Source: Kitagawia praeruptora (Eukaryota > Streptophyta > Magnoliopsida > Apiales > Apiaceae). From it: a stretch of DNA of 64,000 nucleotides. The notes under the pieces are model-generated. The model was not told the origin of the DNA. It searched no databases and saw only the letters and a program-made list of their open reading frames with translations. Below, one piece after another: positions 23,020 through 35,206 of this stretch. The DNA is taken from contig CM075346.1 of NCBI GenBank assembly GCA_037693485.1, forward strand, positions 132,390,501-132,454,500, in the 5' to 3' direction. A program made the position numbers and the translations under genes. Position 1 is the stretch's first letter. Each line of letters starts with the position of its first letter.

Positions 23020-24054
23020 GAAAAGGAACATTGGGCCGGGCTTTGAAAAGCCCGGACTTTTTGCTCAAAGCCCGGCCCAGGCTTTGACTTTGATCGGGCC
23101 AGGTAGGGCTGAAAATTGATCCCGACTATCCGGTATCTCGGCTTATATCCGGCTCGAAAATATGATACATGTCTCAGATTCATTTTGTAAACGATACGGA
23201 TCTGGCGGATTTTTTGAGCCTGGATAAAATATGATCCCGAATCTGAGAACCATCCTACCCGTCCATATCCGGTATCATATTATTTTTATAAAACGAACCA
23301 TACCCGAACCTGGTTCATATCTATATTACCCGGACCAGGCTCATATCCATAAAATTGAATTCTATTTAGTTTGTTGATTATCAAAGAACTAAAATACACT
23401 AGCAACTAAAATATTATGCAACTGGAGTGAAAGTTGCTATTCAAACTTTAACAATTAACAGATTAATACAAATAAAAACGATTAAATGATTATTTATATA
23501 GTTCAAATAAAAATGATAATAATGTTGCTGGATCATATTTGACTCGTATTCGATGGATCACAAACTACCCGGTTAGAAAAAAGAAAATATGATACCGGCT
23601 CATATTCGGTTTAGATCCGGACCTAAATACTCGGGATCGGATCATATCTGAATTAAACGATACCGATCCCAAATCTGGACACGATAAAAGTAAAATGATC
23701 CGAGACCTGAACAAGGGTATACCCGGTATCACCCGGATCATTTTTCACCCCTAGGGCCAGGTCGGGCCGGGATTCTGTGAAAAATATGAGCCCGTTTAGG
23801 CCTCGAAGCGGGTCGCGGTGGGCTTTTTTCCGGGCATGAAGCGGGCCGGGATGGATCGGACTTTTTTCGGGATCAAATCGGATCGAGATTTTATGTTATA
23901 TAAGAATGTTCTTTATGTAATAATGGCAGACATGTGTTAAACAATCTATATTGCCGATACAAATATTACATTTATCGATTTACTTTTTGATTTAATGATA
24001 TATTAATTGATTACACGTGTACTTAACTTGTTTTCGTTCATGTATCGTAATATA
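23020..24054. mobile_element. GC-rich 'GGGCCGGG' element, left part (split by hAT, MITE and CACTA insertions)
   Basis: Blocks rich in GGGCCGGGCTTT and AAAGCCCGG occur at 23033-23103 and 23762-23860, and again at 33575-33680 ending GGGCTTTTTGTACATCTCTA. This composition and end resemble plant hAT-type elements. If the nested insertions are removed the blocks become one element with an AT-rich middle. The true left terminus was not found, so the unity of the element is inference. Confidence 0.5.
23104..23753. mobile_element. Non-autonomous hAT element (650 bp) with perfect 8-bp target duplication
   Basis: Starts TAGGGCTGAAAA and ends TTTTCACCCCTA, inverted repeats with one mismatch. The 8-bp GGGCCAGG is duplicated exactly on both sides (23096-23103, 23754-23761). 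The interior repeats CCGGTATC/CGGATCAT words. No transposase. It is nested in the GC-rich element. Confidence 0.88.
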
Positions 24055-24099
24055 CACTACGCCACATATGGCCTACGGCTACGCCCAAAAAAGTGTGAT

Positions 24100-24510
24100 T
24101 ATAGGGCCAAAAGTGTTGGTAAAAGAGCCTAAAACCACCTACGCCAACACTTTTCCCAAATTTGGAAGTGTTACAAAAATGGGTGCTAGCGTAGGGGTCT
24201 ATGCTAACACTTTTTCGATTTTTGGTAACATGGGAGAAAAGTGTAGGCGTAGACCCCTATGCCAACACCTTCCTGATCTGTGGCTACACCTTATAAGTTG
24301 TTGGTATAGATCTATGCCTACACCATTATCTTTCTACTAACACTATTAAAAATGTTGGTGTAGACCTATGCCAACACCTTCTTTAGTCCTACTGTAACAT
24401 CTCAGTGTGAAACACTTTGGTGTTTTTGCCAACACTTTGCTATTCTTTTGCCAACACATAAAGATTAATACTAATGCCAATGGCTACAATTTTGCAGCTC
24501 TTTACCAACA
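24100..24510. repeat. Left subterminal repeat region of the CACTA element
   Basis: Repeats of GCCAACAC(T/C)TT and GTGTTGG in both orientations, e.g. near 24150, 24206, 24262, 24372 and 24430. Expected binding sites for the element's accessory protein. Confidence 0.75.
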
Positions 24511-24711
24511 TTTTAAATAATAAAGGCAACATATGACATTAAAAAAAAAGGTTCCCATTCAACATATTGTCAAACATAATTAAAGGCCGTCCAAAAGCCA
24601 TTCAAATACATAAAATACCATCCAAAAGTTAAGTACCATCGCAATCCAAACATATGACTAGAACTACATAGGTTACATACTTAGAATAGCATAAAATCTG
24701 ATCAGTCATGA

Positions 24712-27700
24712 TCAGTCAGTACTAACATCGTCGTCATCTCCATGGGACACTTCAGCTGATTTCTCAGAGGCCTCAATAGTGTCCAACTTCAAACCTGGAT
24801 TGTTTGCAGCCAATATTTTCATCATCTGTTGAACTTTTTGATCAAGTTTCTGATCCATCTCTTGCTGAAGTTGAGCTCTGATCTTATCGGTTAGGTCAGC
24901 CACCAACTGATCTGGAGCTGGAGGTTGAACGGAGGATGTACCTGATGATGCTGCTGAAGGCCTTGATTTTGGTTCCTTTTTCCGAACAAGCCTCCCAATT
25001 AGGTAAGATGGACTGTGTTCCTTGCCACCAAGAACCAACTTATTAGCAGCCTCAACACCTTCGGTTTGCAGGGCGTTCTTAACATCAATCTGTTAAAAAA
25101 CCAAAGCACCTATAGCGTAAACACAAATACAAGGAACAATAGAATTGGTACGGAAAAAGTAAACTGGATTATTTGAACTTACAATTTTTTCTTGAACTGT
25201 TTTGAGCACCTCCGCGGGTAACTTGTACTCACGGTTCTCTTTTCGTTTGCGAGTCTCTATATATATATCAGCATCAGATATTTTAACTGGCTCCTCCTCA
25301 CAATTACCCTCACCCTGACCATCATCATTGACAGGCATTTTTCCAAGTTTTTCCTGTTTTTCCAATTTTTCTTTTTCCAGTTTTTCAAGTAGCTGAATTA
25401 AATAAATTTTACACATTAAAAACATGAATTATCCTGATAATACAATGGAGACTAATAGAACTACATAAATTTCTACAAAATCAACTTGAATTAATATGAA
25501 ATATGCATACCAGCTTGTGGGCAACTTGGGCGAAACTCGTGCCCCCAGTAGTATGCGGCTCGATAATTTTTTTTCGTGCCTCTGTATTCCTTTTTGCAAG
25601 TTCCTGTACAACAGAGGGGAAAAAAAGTCGGGGGTTATTTAAAACTTAAGCAAGACAAGTAAAAGATGTTCGAATTGTTTAACATAAGCATTTTGTTTAA
25701 TTTTTTTTTTTTTGACAAAAGCATTTTGTTTAATTAAGATAAATAATCTAAGAACAATTTTAGGAGTACAAAACTGGATACCAATACTTTTTACAAAATG
25801 ATGTGTTACCTGAACTTTTTCGTCAGCCCAATAAGTCAAAAGAATCTTCCAGTCAGAAAGAGGAACCTCTTCGGGCCTGTGTGCCAACCTCACCTCATCT
25901 GTAGGATAAGGATTGTAATTATCTCTCTTAATTCGACTTTTGTAGCTCCTAAACTGATCACTCATTGTTTTATTAACCCACGGTTTAGCATCTTCAGGAA
26001 CAATATACTTGTCCTGCATAAAATTACGCAAAGTGCATAAAAAGGAACATATAAACCCTTACAGTTGTCAAATAAAATTAAGCACAAGTAAGAAACATTT
26101 TTTACCTTGACATACTCCCACAACAATTCCTTCTCAGGAACTTGATGCCAACTCGCACAAGTAAGAGACACAAATTGCCTTACAGTTGTCCCCAAAAAGC
26201 TGCTAAATTGAGCTAGTAACTTGCCATTATCCGCTACAGGTTGATTGAGATAATTGAGGGTTATCCTTTTTTTCTCTGATGTATTATGAATATGATTCAT
26301 TTTGGTCTTCCCTCGTTTTCTTTTCGGAGCTTCATCAACAGGTGGCTCAGCTGATAATTGAGGGTTAATTAGGCTTTCAGATTTTGATATCAGATATTTA
26401 TGCAATTAATTTCAGTTTTAGGGTTTATTAGTTACAAGAGAGATTTTATAGAGAAAGACTAAATCATGTTGCTGACCTTGGCCTAAAGGTTGAACTAAAA
26501 TTGAAGAACATACACATACACATGATAAACACAAAAATAAATACTCGGGATTTCCTTTTGAAGTTGTTGTTTGAAAAGAAAAAATTACCGGACTGTGATT
26601 GCAAATGTTGCATTTCAGACTCTGCCCTCGGGATTTCCTTTTGAAGTTGTTGTTTTTCAAGTTCGCGTAACTTCAAGTATGCAGTCATTGAACCAGGACC
26701 GTCTCTCAGATTTTTTAGCTTCTCTTTTAGAGAAACTACTGGTACTGCTTCATTGACCTTAAAAGGAAGATTAATTGTAAACAGCGTAAAAAAAATTATC
26801 AGCTCAGTTATATTTTATTTTTAAATAAGTATTTTAATTCCTCACACACATACATAAAACTGGCACTTCAGTAGTAAAATAATTATAATACCTCCACAGG
26901 AAGTGAATTTGCGTCCCCAGCTGATTTATTCTTTTCAGATGAGTCTGGCACTTTAGTAACTCGGGAACGAGTTCTTGGTCCAGAACCGATCTCAACTCTC
27001 TGTCTCTTGACCTTTTTCGTTCCCTACAAATGTAAATTTAAGTCAATCAGCAGCAGTACTATAAACATAATTTGATGCTTAAAATAAGGAAAAATGTACC
27101 TTTGAAGTGACATTATCATCCTCATCGTCAGGTTGAACATTGTCATTGTCCGGGAGGTACTCACTCTCACTTGCATCGTCATTTGTTACCTTGCCTTTGC
27201 ATTTTTCCTTTTGAGGACTCGTAACAGACTCGGTTTGGACCAATCCGAGTTCTACAAGCTTTGCCTTATTTTTCGCAACATTCTCATTCCTTTTCATTTC
27301 ATAGTCATTACATCCTTGACCTTCAGTTTCTTCATGATATTGTTTTATATAAGATGACAAACCCATGAGACCATTATCCGTTGTAGGATTAGAAGCAGAC
27401 TGGTTGAACTCTAGTTTCTTCCTTGTACTGATTCTCCGTTCCTGGTCATCTTTCATATCCTTCTGCTTTCGTGTTTTCTCAGCATTGATGTTCTGTAATG
27501 TCACAAAAGTCCGCTTCTCAACTTTTTTTCCTTTAGCTTTAAAAGGGCTTGACCTTGGCCGTACAATCACATGTGGTTGCATTTGTTTCAATGCTGGTAT
27601 ATCTTTGTCGACATTGGCATCGATGTAAAAATCAACCTCAGATTTCCCTTTAGTATGTTCACCAACAGTTTTATCATCTTCCAACAGTTTCCAACCATCA

Positions 27701-27879
27701 TTATTGACATATACGCCACCGATCTCTGTGTAATTCATATCTTTAACAAATTCCATCAACACCGAGTAGGAAAATCTGTCAGGATCTTCCGAAAATGTCT
27801 CATGTTGGCCACCAGAATACCTAGTCTTTGTGAAGTTTCCCTTGTGGTGAATTCGTACAATCAGATTCTCAGTTTCCAT
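24712..27879 (-). CDS. CACTA second protein (TNP1-like, Transposase_24-type), eight exons, 736 aa
   Basis: Exons in transcript order: 27879-27100, 27023-26892, 26757-26589, 26350-26106, 26013-25810, 25603-25511, 25392-25183, 25089-24712. All are GT-AG, phases agree, and the stop is at 24712-24714. The middle (EKELLWEYVK, then DKYIVPEDAKPWVNKTMSDQ and WADEKVQELAKRNTEARKK) matches the plant Transposase_24 pattern. Residues 1-85 (IVRIHHKGNF...GGVYVNNDGWKLLEDD) resemble the PB1-like N-terminus of plant transposon proteins, with less certainty. Lys/Glu-rich coiled-coil stretches follow (KLEKEKLEKQEKLGK; QLQQEMDQKLDQKVQQMMK), and the tail is acidic (HGDDDDVSTD). By analogy with TNPA of En/Spm it should bind the subterminal repeats. 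No frameshift or stop was found. Confidence 0.85.
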
Positions 27880-28252
27880 TCTGTAACAAAATACATAAAA
27901 AAAAGTCAGGAGGGAATTATATCCAGTTCAAGTAACTAATTTGAAGATGGCAAATATAACTAATTAAAAAAAATCATGTATAAATAGGTCTAATTAACAA
28001 TGTATAAACAAGCATGGCCACATAAATAAACATCTTTTTCACATCACTAAAACACAATTAACGTAATTAATTTACCAATACTGATTCATCATGGTCAGTT
28101 TTCTTAGGCGACGAAATACGAATTTATTTAACTAAATTACATGACACTGTCATGGCTAAATCAAGATTCCAAAAATAGCAGGAAAAAAAACTGATTAACA
28201 AAAATAACAGAAACAAATAACGTAATTTATACAATTAATTTTCCATGTCTAA
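27880..28252. other. Spacer between the two CACTA genes
   Basis: AT-rich, no frame of note. It would contain the terminator of the transposase gene and the promoter, or an intron if, as in En/Spm, both products come from one transcript. Confidence 0.4.
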
Positions 28253-31200
28253 TTAATGATCAGTTTTCTTAGGCAGCTCAATAGGAATTTCTGTTACAGG
28301 CATATCATCTCTAAACCAACTAACTTCACGATCCTGTTCTTCTATAACAGAACGAAATATCATGTCATGTGTAAACTGCCCGTGTATATCATCTTCAACT
28401 ACATTATCCCAGTCCTGTTTTTCATGGACCTCCGTTGGTAGCCTCTTAATAGGATATTTGATATGTTTTTCAACTGGATCTTCAATGTAGAACACTTGTT
28501 GCACTTGCGTTGCCATGACAAAAGGATCATCTTTTTGACAAACTCGGTTGAAGTTAACTCGAGTAAAACCAAAAGTATCCTTTTCATCTTTGTACCAAGT
28601 ACACCTAAATAGAACTACAGAAAAAGCTCCCCAGTAGTCAAATTCTATTATTTGTTCAATTGATCCATAGTAACCAACATTCCCAACTAATGGATTACTA
28701 TCCTTTGAACTTGCGAAACTAGTTGTTAAGGCTGTCAAAAACACACCACTATTCTGCGTTGTACACTTACGATCTCTTTGTTTCGTATGAAACCTATATC
28801 CATTTATTGCATACCCACTAAACCCCTTAGCCACTTTTCGTGGACCTTTTGCTAAGGAAAGCAGTTCCCTTGAAACCCCTGATTGTTTCCTAATTTCACT
28901 CCTGAACCACTCACATATTTCGTCGGTATGTGTTTTTTCCTTTTTATACCGTTTGGACTTCACATTATTGTCCAATAATGCACGATGTTTCCTGAAATTA
29001 TACACAAGTATAGTATGTCAGTGTACTGACTTAGATAAATTACTTTATTTACTTTTAAATTAAATGTTCAAGAAATTATTAAGTTTTAAGGACTTACTCA
29101 ATTAGTTGTACCACTGCCTCATCATTGTAGTTAAATAAAATATTTCGATGAGCTGCGATCCACATTTCTTCAGCCAAGTGAATATCTTTCCCAGTTTTGT
29201 TTTTCCCCAAACCAATAAAATACCCACCAGTTTCTACTTTTGGAGTTGCAGACTCATTCAACGACTTATCTTCGCCATCATTTAGGAATCTTGAACAAAA
29301 TGTCACACATTCATCAGCGAGATACCCTTCTGCAATGGACCCTTCTGGTCTGCTCTTATTGCGGACATATTTTTTTAATACACCTAGGTACCGCTCGATT
29401 GAATACATCCATCTTTGGTGGACTGGTCCACCGTATTCAATTTCCTGGCACAAATGTACCAGAAGGTGAAACATTATGTCAAAAAAGGTATTTGTAAATT
29501 GCATCTCAAATTGACAGAGTATTTCGATAATCTCCTCTTGTAGCTTCTTTATTTCATGCACCTCAATAACTCGGGAACAGATACCTCTTAAAAATTCACC
29601 AAGTCTGATTAATGGAACTGCAACCTCGGGCTTTAACGTTGGTTTGACAGCAAATTGTAACAAGTATTGCATTATTACATGTGCGTCATGACTCTTATAT
29701 CCAACAACTTTCCTATCTTGCACGCATTTGCTAATGTTAGAAGCAAAACCATATGGGAATTTAGCATTTTTAAGCACCGAACAGAATAAGTCCTTTTCTT
29801 CATTCGTCATGTCAAAATTTGCTGCCCTGATTTCGATGTGCTTTCCATCAGCAGAGGTAGTGGGATGAAGGGCCTTCCTAATGCCCAATTCTTGCAAATC
29901 ATATCGAGCATTTAGATGGTCTTTCGTCTTACCACTAATATTTAACAAAGTGCCCAAAATGCTATCACATATGTTCTTTTCTATATGCATAGCATCAAGG
30001 TTATGTCGAATTAAGTTGTCTCTCCAATATGGCAGGTCAAAAAATATTGACTTCTTATTCCAAGGGTTGACATCGCAACTGACTTTTCGTTTTTTTCCCA
30101 CGCCACCAAAATCATTCTCGTAACCATCCAACATTATTTCGATTTGCCTGCCAGTTAACATTGGAGCACTTCTTCCAGTCTCGACCTTGCCATTAAATCT
30201 TCTCTTATCAGATCGCCATTTGTGGTTGGGATCTAAGAATTTCCGATGGTTCATATAGCACACTTTCTTGCTATGCTTCAAATACATTGATGATGTCTCG
30301 TAATGACATATTGGACACGCAAGTTTCCCTTTTGTGCTCCACCCTGACAACATTGCATATCCAGGGAAGTCACTAATGGTCCATAGGACACTTGCACGTA
30401 ACGTAAAGGTTTGACCAGTGAAAGCATCGTATGTTTCTACTCCCGCATTCCATAACTTTTTCAGCTCCTCGATCAGCGGCTGCATGTAGACATCAATATT
30501 GTTTCCGGGATCATTTGGGCCAGGTATAAGGGTTGAGAGAATCAAGTTTTCTGGTTTCATGTTTAGCCAAGGAGGCAGATTGTAGTTCACGACTACAATT
30601 GGCCATGTGTTGTGTGTGGAACTCATTGTGCGAAACGGATTGAACCCGTCAGAAGCTAACCCTAATCTCACATTGCGATTATCTGCCGAAAATTGCGGAT
30701 ACAAGGCATCCATCGTCTTCCAGGCTTCAGCATCTGCAGGATGCCGTAACTTCCCATCTTTTTTTCGCCCTACTGCATGCCACACCAATTGTTTGGCAAA
30801 ATCTTTACACATAAACATTCGTTGGAGCCTTGGTGTCAACGGAAAATATCTCATCACCTTGGCAGGAACTCTATTATTGTCGTTGTCCGATTCTTCTGCC
30901 ACGCTTTTCCACCTTGAAGTACTACAAATTTTGCAAGAAATTGAGTTTTCATTCTCACGCCAATACAACATGCAGTCATTTGGACATGCATGTATCTTCT
31001 TGTAGTCAAGGCCCAAATTTCTCATGATCCTTTTAGCGGAATTGAAAGTGGCAGGCACATTAATATCGGGAACAACCTCTTTCATCAGTTGTAATATCTC
31101 ACTGAACGCAGACTCGGTTACTCCATGAATGCACTTCCAATGGTAAAGCCTAACTAAAAAACTTAAACGAGAAAATTTCTTACAACCAGGATAGAGGGGT

Positions 31201-31598
31201 TGTTTTCCTTCCTCGACATACTGATAAAATTTCCTTGCATCTTCATTTGGTCCCACGTTGCCATACATAACATTCAACATCTCATCAAAATTATCTTGAA
31301 ATCCCGTATCTGGTTCAGATTCCATGATATTATTATCTTCTATGATATTATTATCTTCTAATAACGCAACATCATAAATCCATTCTACAAACGTTACACA
31401 CGGTCCATTGCAAATGAGATGGTCGCGAACCGTGTCGGGACTCCGCCATAAAACATTTTCACACTTATCACAAGGACATTGTATTTCGTTCCCGTCGGCA
31501 AATTTGGCCATCACATTTTTCACAAACAATTTGACTCCTTCGGTATATTCTTTGGTATACTTACGACGATTCAACCAAGTATTACCTTTCTGACTCAT
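28253..31598 (-). CDS. CACTA transposase (TNP2-type), two exons, 1,079 aa
   Basis: Exon 1 31598-29098 and exon 2 28991-28253, joined by an intron with GTAAGT donor and TTTCAG acceptor; phase 2 joins cleanly to give E-K-H-R-A-L-L. Domains in order: an N-terminal transposase-associated segment with CPCDKCEN (about residues 8-75); the Transposase_21/TNP2 core with DCMLYWR, ASDGFNPF, NYNLPPWLNMKPENLILSTL and CPIC (about 205-440); DAMHIEKNICDSILGTLL; a DUF4218 region with HLLVHLCQEIEYGGPVHQRW and SIERYLGVLK (about 710-760); and after the splice a DUF4216 region with GYRFHTKQRDRK, NSGV and KDDPFVMATQVQQVFYIED. Length and order suit an intact plant CACTA transposase, which cuts and joins the element ends. 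No stop or frameshift is present. Confidence 0.93.
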
Positions 31599-32820
31599 TA
31601 CTACAGGAAAAAAACTACGATCAGCAACTAATTCTACCTAGTTAATCTCGTCAGTTTTACTTTGAATTTAGGACCTATATGTATTTAACTTCAAGTCACT
31701 AAGTCCAATCACACTATGAACACGTATGACTATATGTGTCCATGGTATACGCTGTTTGAAGATATTGCAATTGTATTTTGCAATAAATCAGACAGAGTAC
31801 ACCATGGACACGTATGTATCCATCATGACCACAGCATTTTGGAAAATCATTTAAAGTCAGCAACAACAAACAAGCACAAGTTATCAAAAATCTAAACATA
31901 ATCAGCAACAAACAATATTAGTAAGATATGTATTATTATTCAGGTGCCCATGTTATTGGTGCTTTATTATTCAGGTATTCCATTTACACAAACTTCAACT
32001 GTTAACTACTTAAACAACATGCTAGAATGAGGATGGTGATAATCTGCCATTGAATACAAATAATCCAATCACCCCAATTACCATTGTTTTACAAAAACAC
32101 AAAAATCATGATAATTAACTAGGTCATAATTTTGTAATAATAAGCATAATCAAAAATCAAGCAACAAACACGCTCAAGCTATCAAAAATATAAACATATT
32201 TAGCAACAAACAATATAAAAATACAAAAACTTTCAAGCATAATTAAACCCAATATTCAGTATTAAAACAAATAATTAAACAGATAACAATTAAACCAAAT
32301 AATCATAATTAAACCAAATAACTAAACCCAAGAAGAATGTAAGCCTGTAAGCATAATTAAAACTTTTATAATTGAAATATGCAAACAAGAACAGAACTCA
32401 ATTGAACAAGAACAGATCTTAATAATTGAAGCATGTAATCGAAACAAGAAGAAGGTAGAGCCCAATACCTGAAGAAGACAGTTAAACAAGATCCCTAATT
32501 GAACAGAACTCGCGGAAGGAACCCTAATTGAACCCGTACAGAGCCCTTAAGCAAACCCTAGCTAACAGAGCCCTTAAGAACCCTAATTGAACCCGAATTG
32601 AGATAGTATAGAGTATAGAGGGAGAGAGAGGAAGAGCGAGAGTGAGAGGGAGAGAGAGAGAGAGGGAGAGAGAGGGAGTGAGATAGTGTGTTGAGAGAGG
32701 GAGGGAGATCTGATTAATTGAGGAGGGACTGAAATTATTGACCCGCTTAAATGAAATATTGAGACAAAAATTTCCCCCGCCTATTTAATTGTGTGTTAAA
32801 TGAAATATTCAGACAAATAT
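31599..32820 (-). promoter_or_regulatory. 5' region of the CACTA transposase gene
   Basis: About 1.2 kb of AT-rich sequence upstream of the transposase ATG, with A/T-rich words such as AACAAACAATAT repeated near 31905 and 32207. A purine-rich GAGAGAGAGGGAG block at 32615-32710 reads CT-rich on the transcribed strand, as in many plant 5' UTRs. The promoter is inferred, not seen. Confidence 0.45.
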
Positions 32821-33010
32821 TGAGCTACGGTTACACTTTTTTTTAAGACCAACGCTAACACTTATTTCCGTGTTAGGATAGATACAGTCTGAAGTCTATG
32901 CTAACACTAATTTATATCAATGCTAACACTAAAAAAAGTGTAGGCGTAGACCAATTTTAAGCCATCTATGCCAACACTTTTGCTCGTAACACTGAAAAAA
33001 GCGTTGTTGT
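32820..33010. repeat. Right subterminal repeat region of the CACTA element
   Basis: GCTAACAC and GCCAACAC words with inverted GTGTTA/GTGTAGG copies, matching those at the left end. Confidence 0.75.
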
Positions 33011-33033
33011 AGGCCATTTGTGGCGTAGTGATA

Positions 33034-33440
33034 GGCCAAGGTTCTAAAGAAAACATGCTTAAAAAGAGAACGAGAGAACATCCCAAAAAAATTAATTTAA
33101 AAATTGTAAAAAATTATAAATATTCTTAGATGCATTTTATGATTCTCAAACTTGAATAATTTTTTGTGGAAAAAATATTTATGGGAATTTTGTTTTTTTA
33201 ATCTCGTTTAGAATCTCACAAATTTTTAAAAATTTCTTTTAGAATCTCACAAGTTTTGAAAAATCTCTTTTAGAATCTCACAAATAGTTTTTTACACATG
33301 TATTTGTTGTTCATAATTGTGTTTTTTAGAATTGTATTAATGATATAAAAATATTTATAATTTTTTTGAATTTTAAAAATCAATATTTTAAGTTGTTCTC
33401 TCGTTCTCTTTTTAAGCATGTTCACTCTAGAGCCTTACTC
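33034..33440. mobile_element. Mutator-type MITE (407 bp) with 10-bp flanking duplication
   Basis: Inverted arms share AACATGCTTAAAAAGAGAAC and then GAGAGAAC (33050- and the complement ending 33422), with degenerate outer ends GGCCAAGGTTC / GAGTAAGGCTC. TCGTAATATA occurs just outside the right end (33441-33450) and at 24045-24054, just left of the CACTA element; with the CACTA removed it flanks the MITE on both sides. Starts with G and a 9-10 bp duplication, both Mutator-like. Confidence 0.75.
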
Positions 33441-33450
33441 TCGTAATATA

Positions 33451-33690
33451 TGCATATAAATAATCTTATTATTAATAATGAATAGTTAAATATATATGTA
33501 CTTAAATTATTTTTATATTTGTAAGAAGTGTAAATACATAAATATTTATGTAAATATACTAGAATAATCGAATTTTTCCCGGACCTTTTCGGGTCGAACC
33601 GGGCGTTTAATCGGGCCGGACTTTGACCGGATTTTGCCGAATTGGACCGGGCCAGATTTTCGGGTTTGGGCTTTTTGTACATCTCTACTA
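33451..33690. mobile_element. GC-rich 'GGGCC' element, right part
   Basis: AT-rich stretch followed by CCGGACCTTTTCGGGTCG, GGGCCGGACTTTGACCGG and an end GGGCTTTTTGTACATCTCTA, the style of hAT-like termini. Treated as the other side of 23020-24054. Confidence 0.45.
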
Positions 33691-34807
33691 CATGTTTCTC
33701 TACATGTTTCTATATCATGTTTCTATTGACAATTCAATAGGATTATAATTGAAGAATTAAAATTATTATAACATTCTAATAATTTTAATATTTTATTAAA
33801 AGATGATATATAATTTTAGGAAAAATAGAAATTTTAGAATGAAAGCAAAATAAGATTGAAATCAATTAATTACTGAAGCAAAATTAAAAGGATATTTACC
33901 AAGAATACTAGATTTAAAGTTTATTTTTGCAAAAATACCACATTCCTTAATAAATTGCAATTTTACCAAACAAAGTTTCAAATTGCAAAAATACTAGGCC
34001 CATTCCTCCTCCCTCCTTCCTAGCCTAACCCACTCCCCCTCCCTCCCTCCCTCCCTTCCTTCTTCCCAGCCCACAGCCGACTTCTGTACTTTTTTTTTTT
34101 TAAGATGGGGGCTATTTTGGTGGATTTTTGTATGTAACCAAATGCAACTTTTTTTAAAAAGGTGGTGTGATTTTGGTGGATTTGGGTTGCAAGGCCCCGC
34201 CAGGGGCAATATTCAACTAAATGATTTTGGGTTCCAAGGCCCCGCCAGGGGCAATATTCAACCAAATCAACTATTTTCAACTATTTTCAACTATTTTCAA
34301 CTGTTTTCAACTATTTTCAACTAGTTGCAACTATTTTCAATTACTTTCAACTAGTTACAGCCACTTACAACTAGTTGCAACTACATATTATTGGTTTGAG
34401 TGATTTTGGGTTCCAAGGCCCCGCCAGGGGTAATATTCAATCAAATCAACTATTTTCAACTAGTTGCAACTATTTTCAACTACTTTCAACTAGTTGAAAC
34501 TACATATTATTGGTTTGGGTGGTTTGGTGGATTTGGGTTGCAAGGCCCCGCAGGGGCATATTCAACTGAATGCAATTGAAATCAGAAATTAAGTTGCTGA
34601 TTTCAAGTTCCATTTTTCATTTGTCATTTTCGACCTCATTTTTGGATATATATATATAGAACCCAAAAATGAGGTCGAAAATGGCAACTGACAAATGGAA
34701 CCTGAAGTCAGAAATTTAGTTGCATGTGGTTGCATTCAGTTACAAATTTAGTTGAATATGCCCCTGCGGGGCTATGGAACATAAATTCACCAAAATATCA
34801 CCCACCT

Positions 34808-34855
<48 letters not shown>

Positions 34856-35040
34856 CAAGTGCTCAAATACAAACCACTCTTAAAATACAAACCTACAAAC
34901 CAACACTAAATTAATTATATTTCATCTATTCTAAGGTTTCCACCAAGGGTACCTTCACGAATGATGCTTAAAATAATTGGCTCTATCCAACAAAAAAAAA
35001 ATTTAAAATTTCAAAAAAAAAAAAAAAAATCTTGCCGTGG

Positions 35041-35106
35041 AAATGCGAAGCATTTAAGACAGTAAACGGATGAGTTAGGTAGTCATGAGGGCCGAAGGCT
35101 CTCGAC
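35041..35106. repeat. C-GAA-G mini-hairpins 1 and 2
   Basis: AAATGC-GAA-GCATTT at 35041-35055 (6-bp stem) and GAGGGCC-GAA-GGCTCTC at 35087-35103 (7-bp stem with one G-T pair). Both close a GAA triloop with C-G. Confidence 0.8.
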
Positions 35107-35171
35107 ACACCCGTCAATCGTCTATTGCCTTTACCATTGATTGCCATTCCTTACAACTTTAGAATGATAAA

Positions 35172-35206
35172 GGCGCGAAGCGCCGTACAAGAAGGTGTGA
35201 AGCACC
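35172..35206. repeat. C-GAA-G mini-hairpins 3 and 4 (compensating variants)
   Basis: GGCGC-GAA-GCGCC at 35172-35184 and GGTGT-GAA-GCACC at 35194-35206. The second differs from the first by changes on both sides of the stem, keeping pairing (the pair next to the loop is T-G). Confidence 0.8.

Larger units (their letters stand above)
24055..33030 (-). mobile_element. Complete CACTA (En/Spm-type) transposon, 8,976 bp
   Basis: Both ends read CACTACGCCACA inward and agree for about 28 bp with few mismatches. The 3-bp target ATA is duplicated (24052-24054, 33031-33033). Subterminal regions (24100-24510, 32820-33010) contain many GCCAACACTTT / TGTTGGC words in both orientations, the usual transposase-binding arrangement. 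Two minus-strand genes with consistent splice sites and no stops lie inside: a TNP2-type transposase (28253-31598) and a Transposase_24-type second protein (24712-27879). It inserted at the exact boundary of a Mutator-type MITE. It looks structurally autonomous; activity is not shown. Confidence 0.93.

Noticed and set aside
22998..23183. 61-codon minus frame in GGGCCGGG-rich sequence
   Set aside because: Low-complexity translation of a repetitive transposon end.
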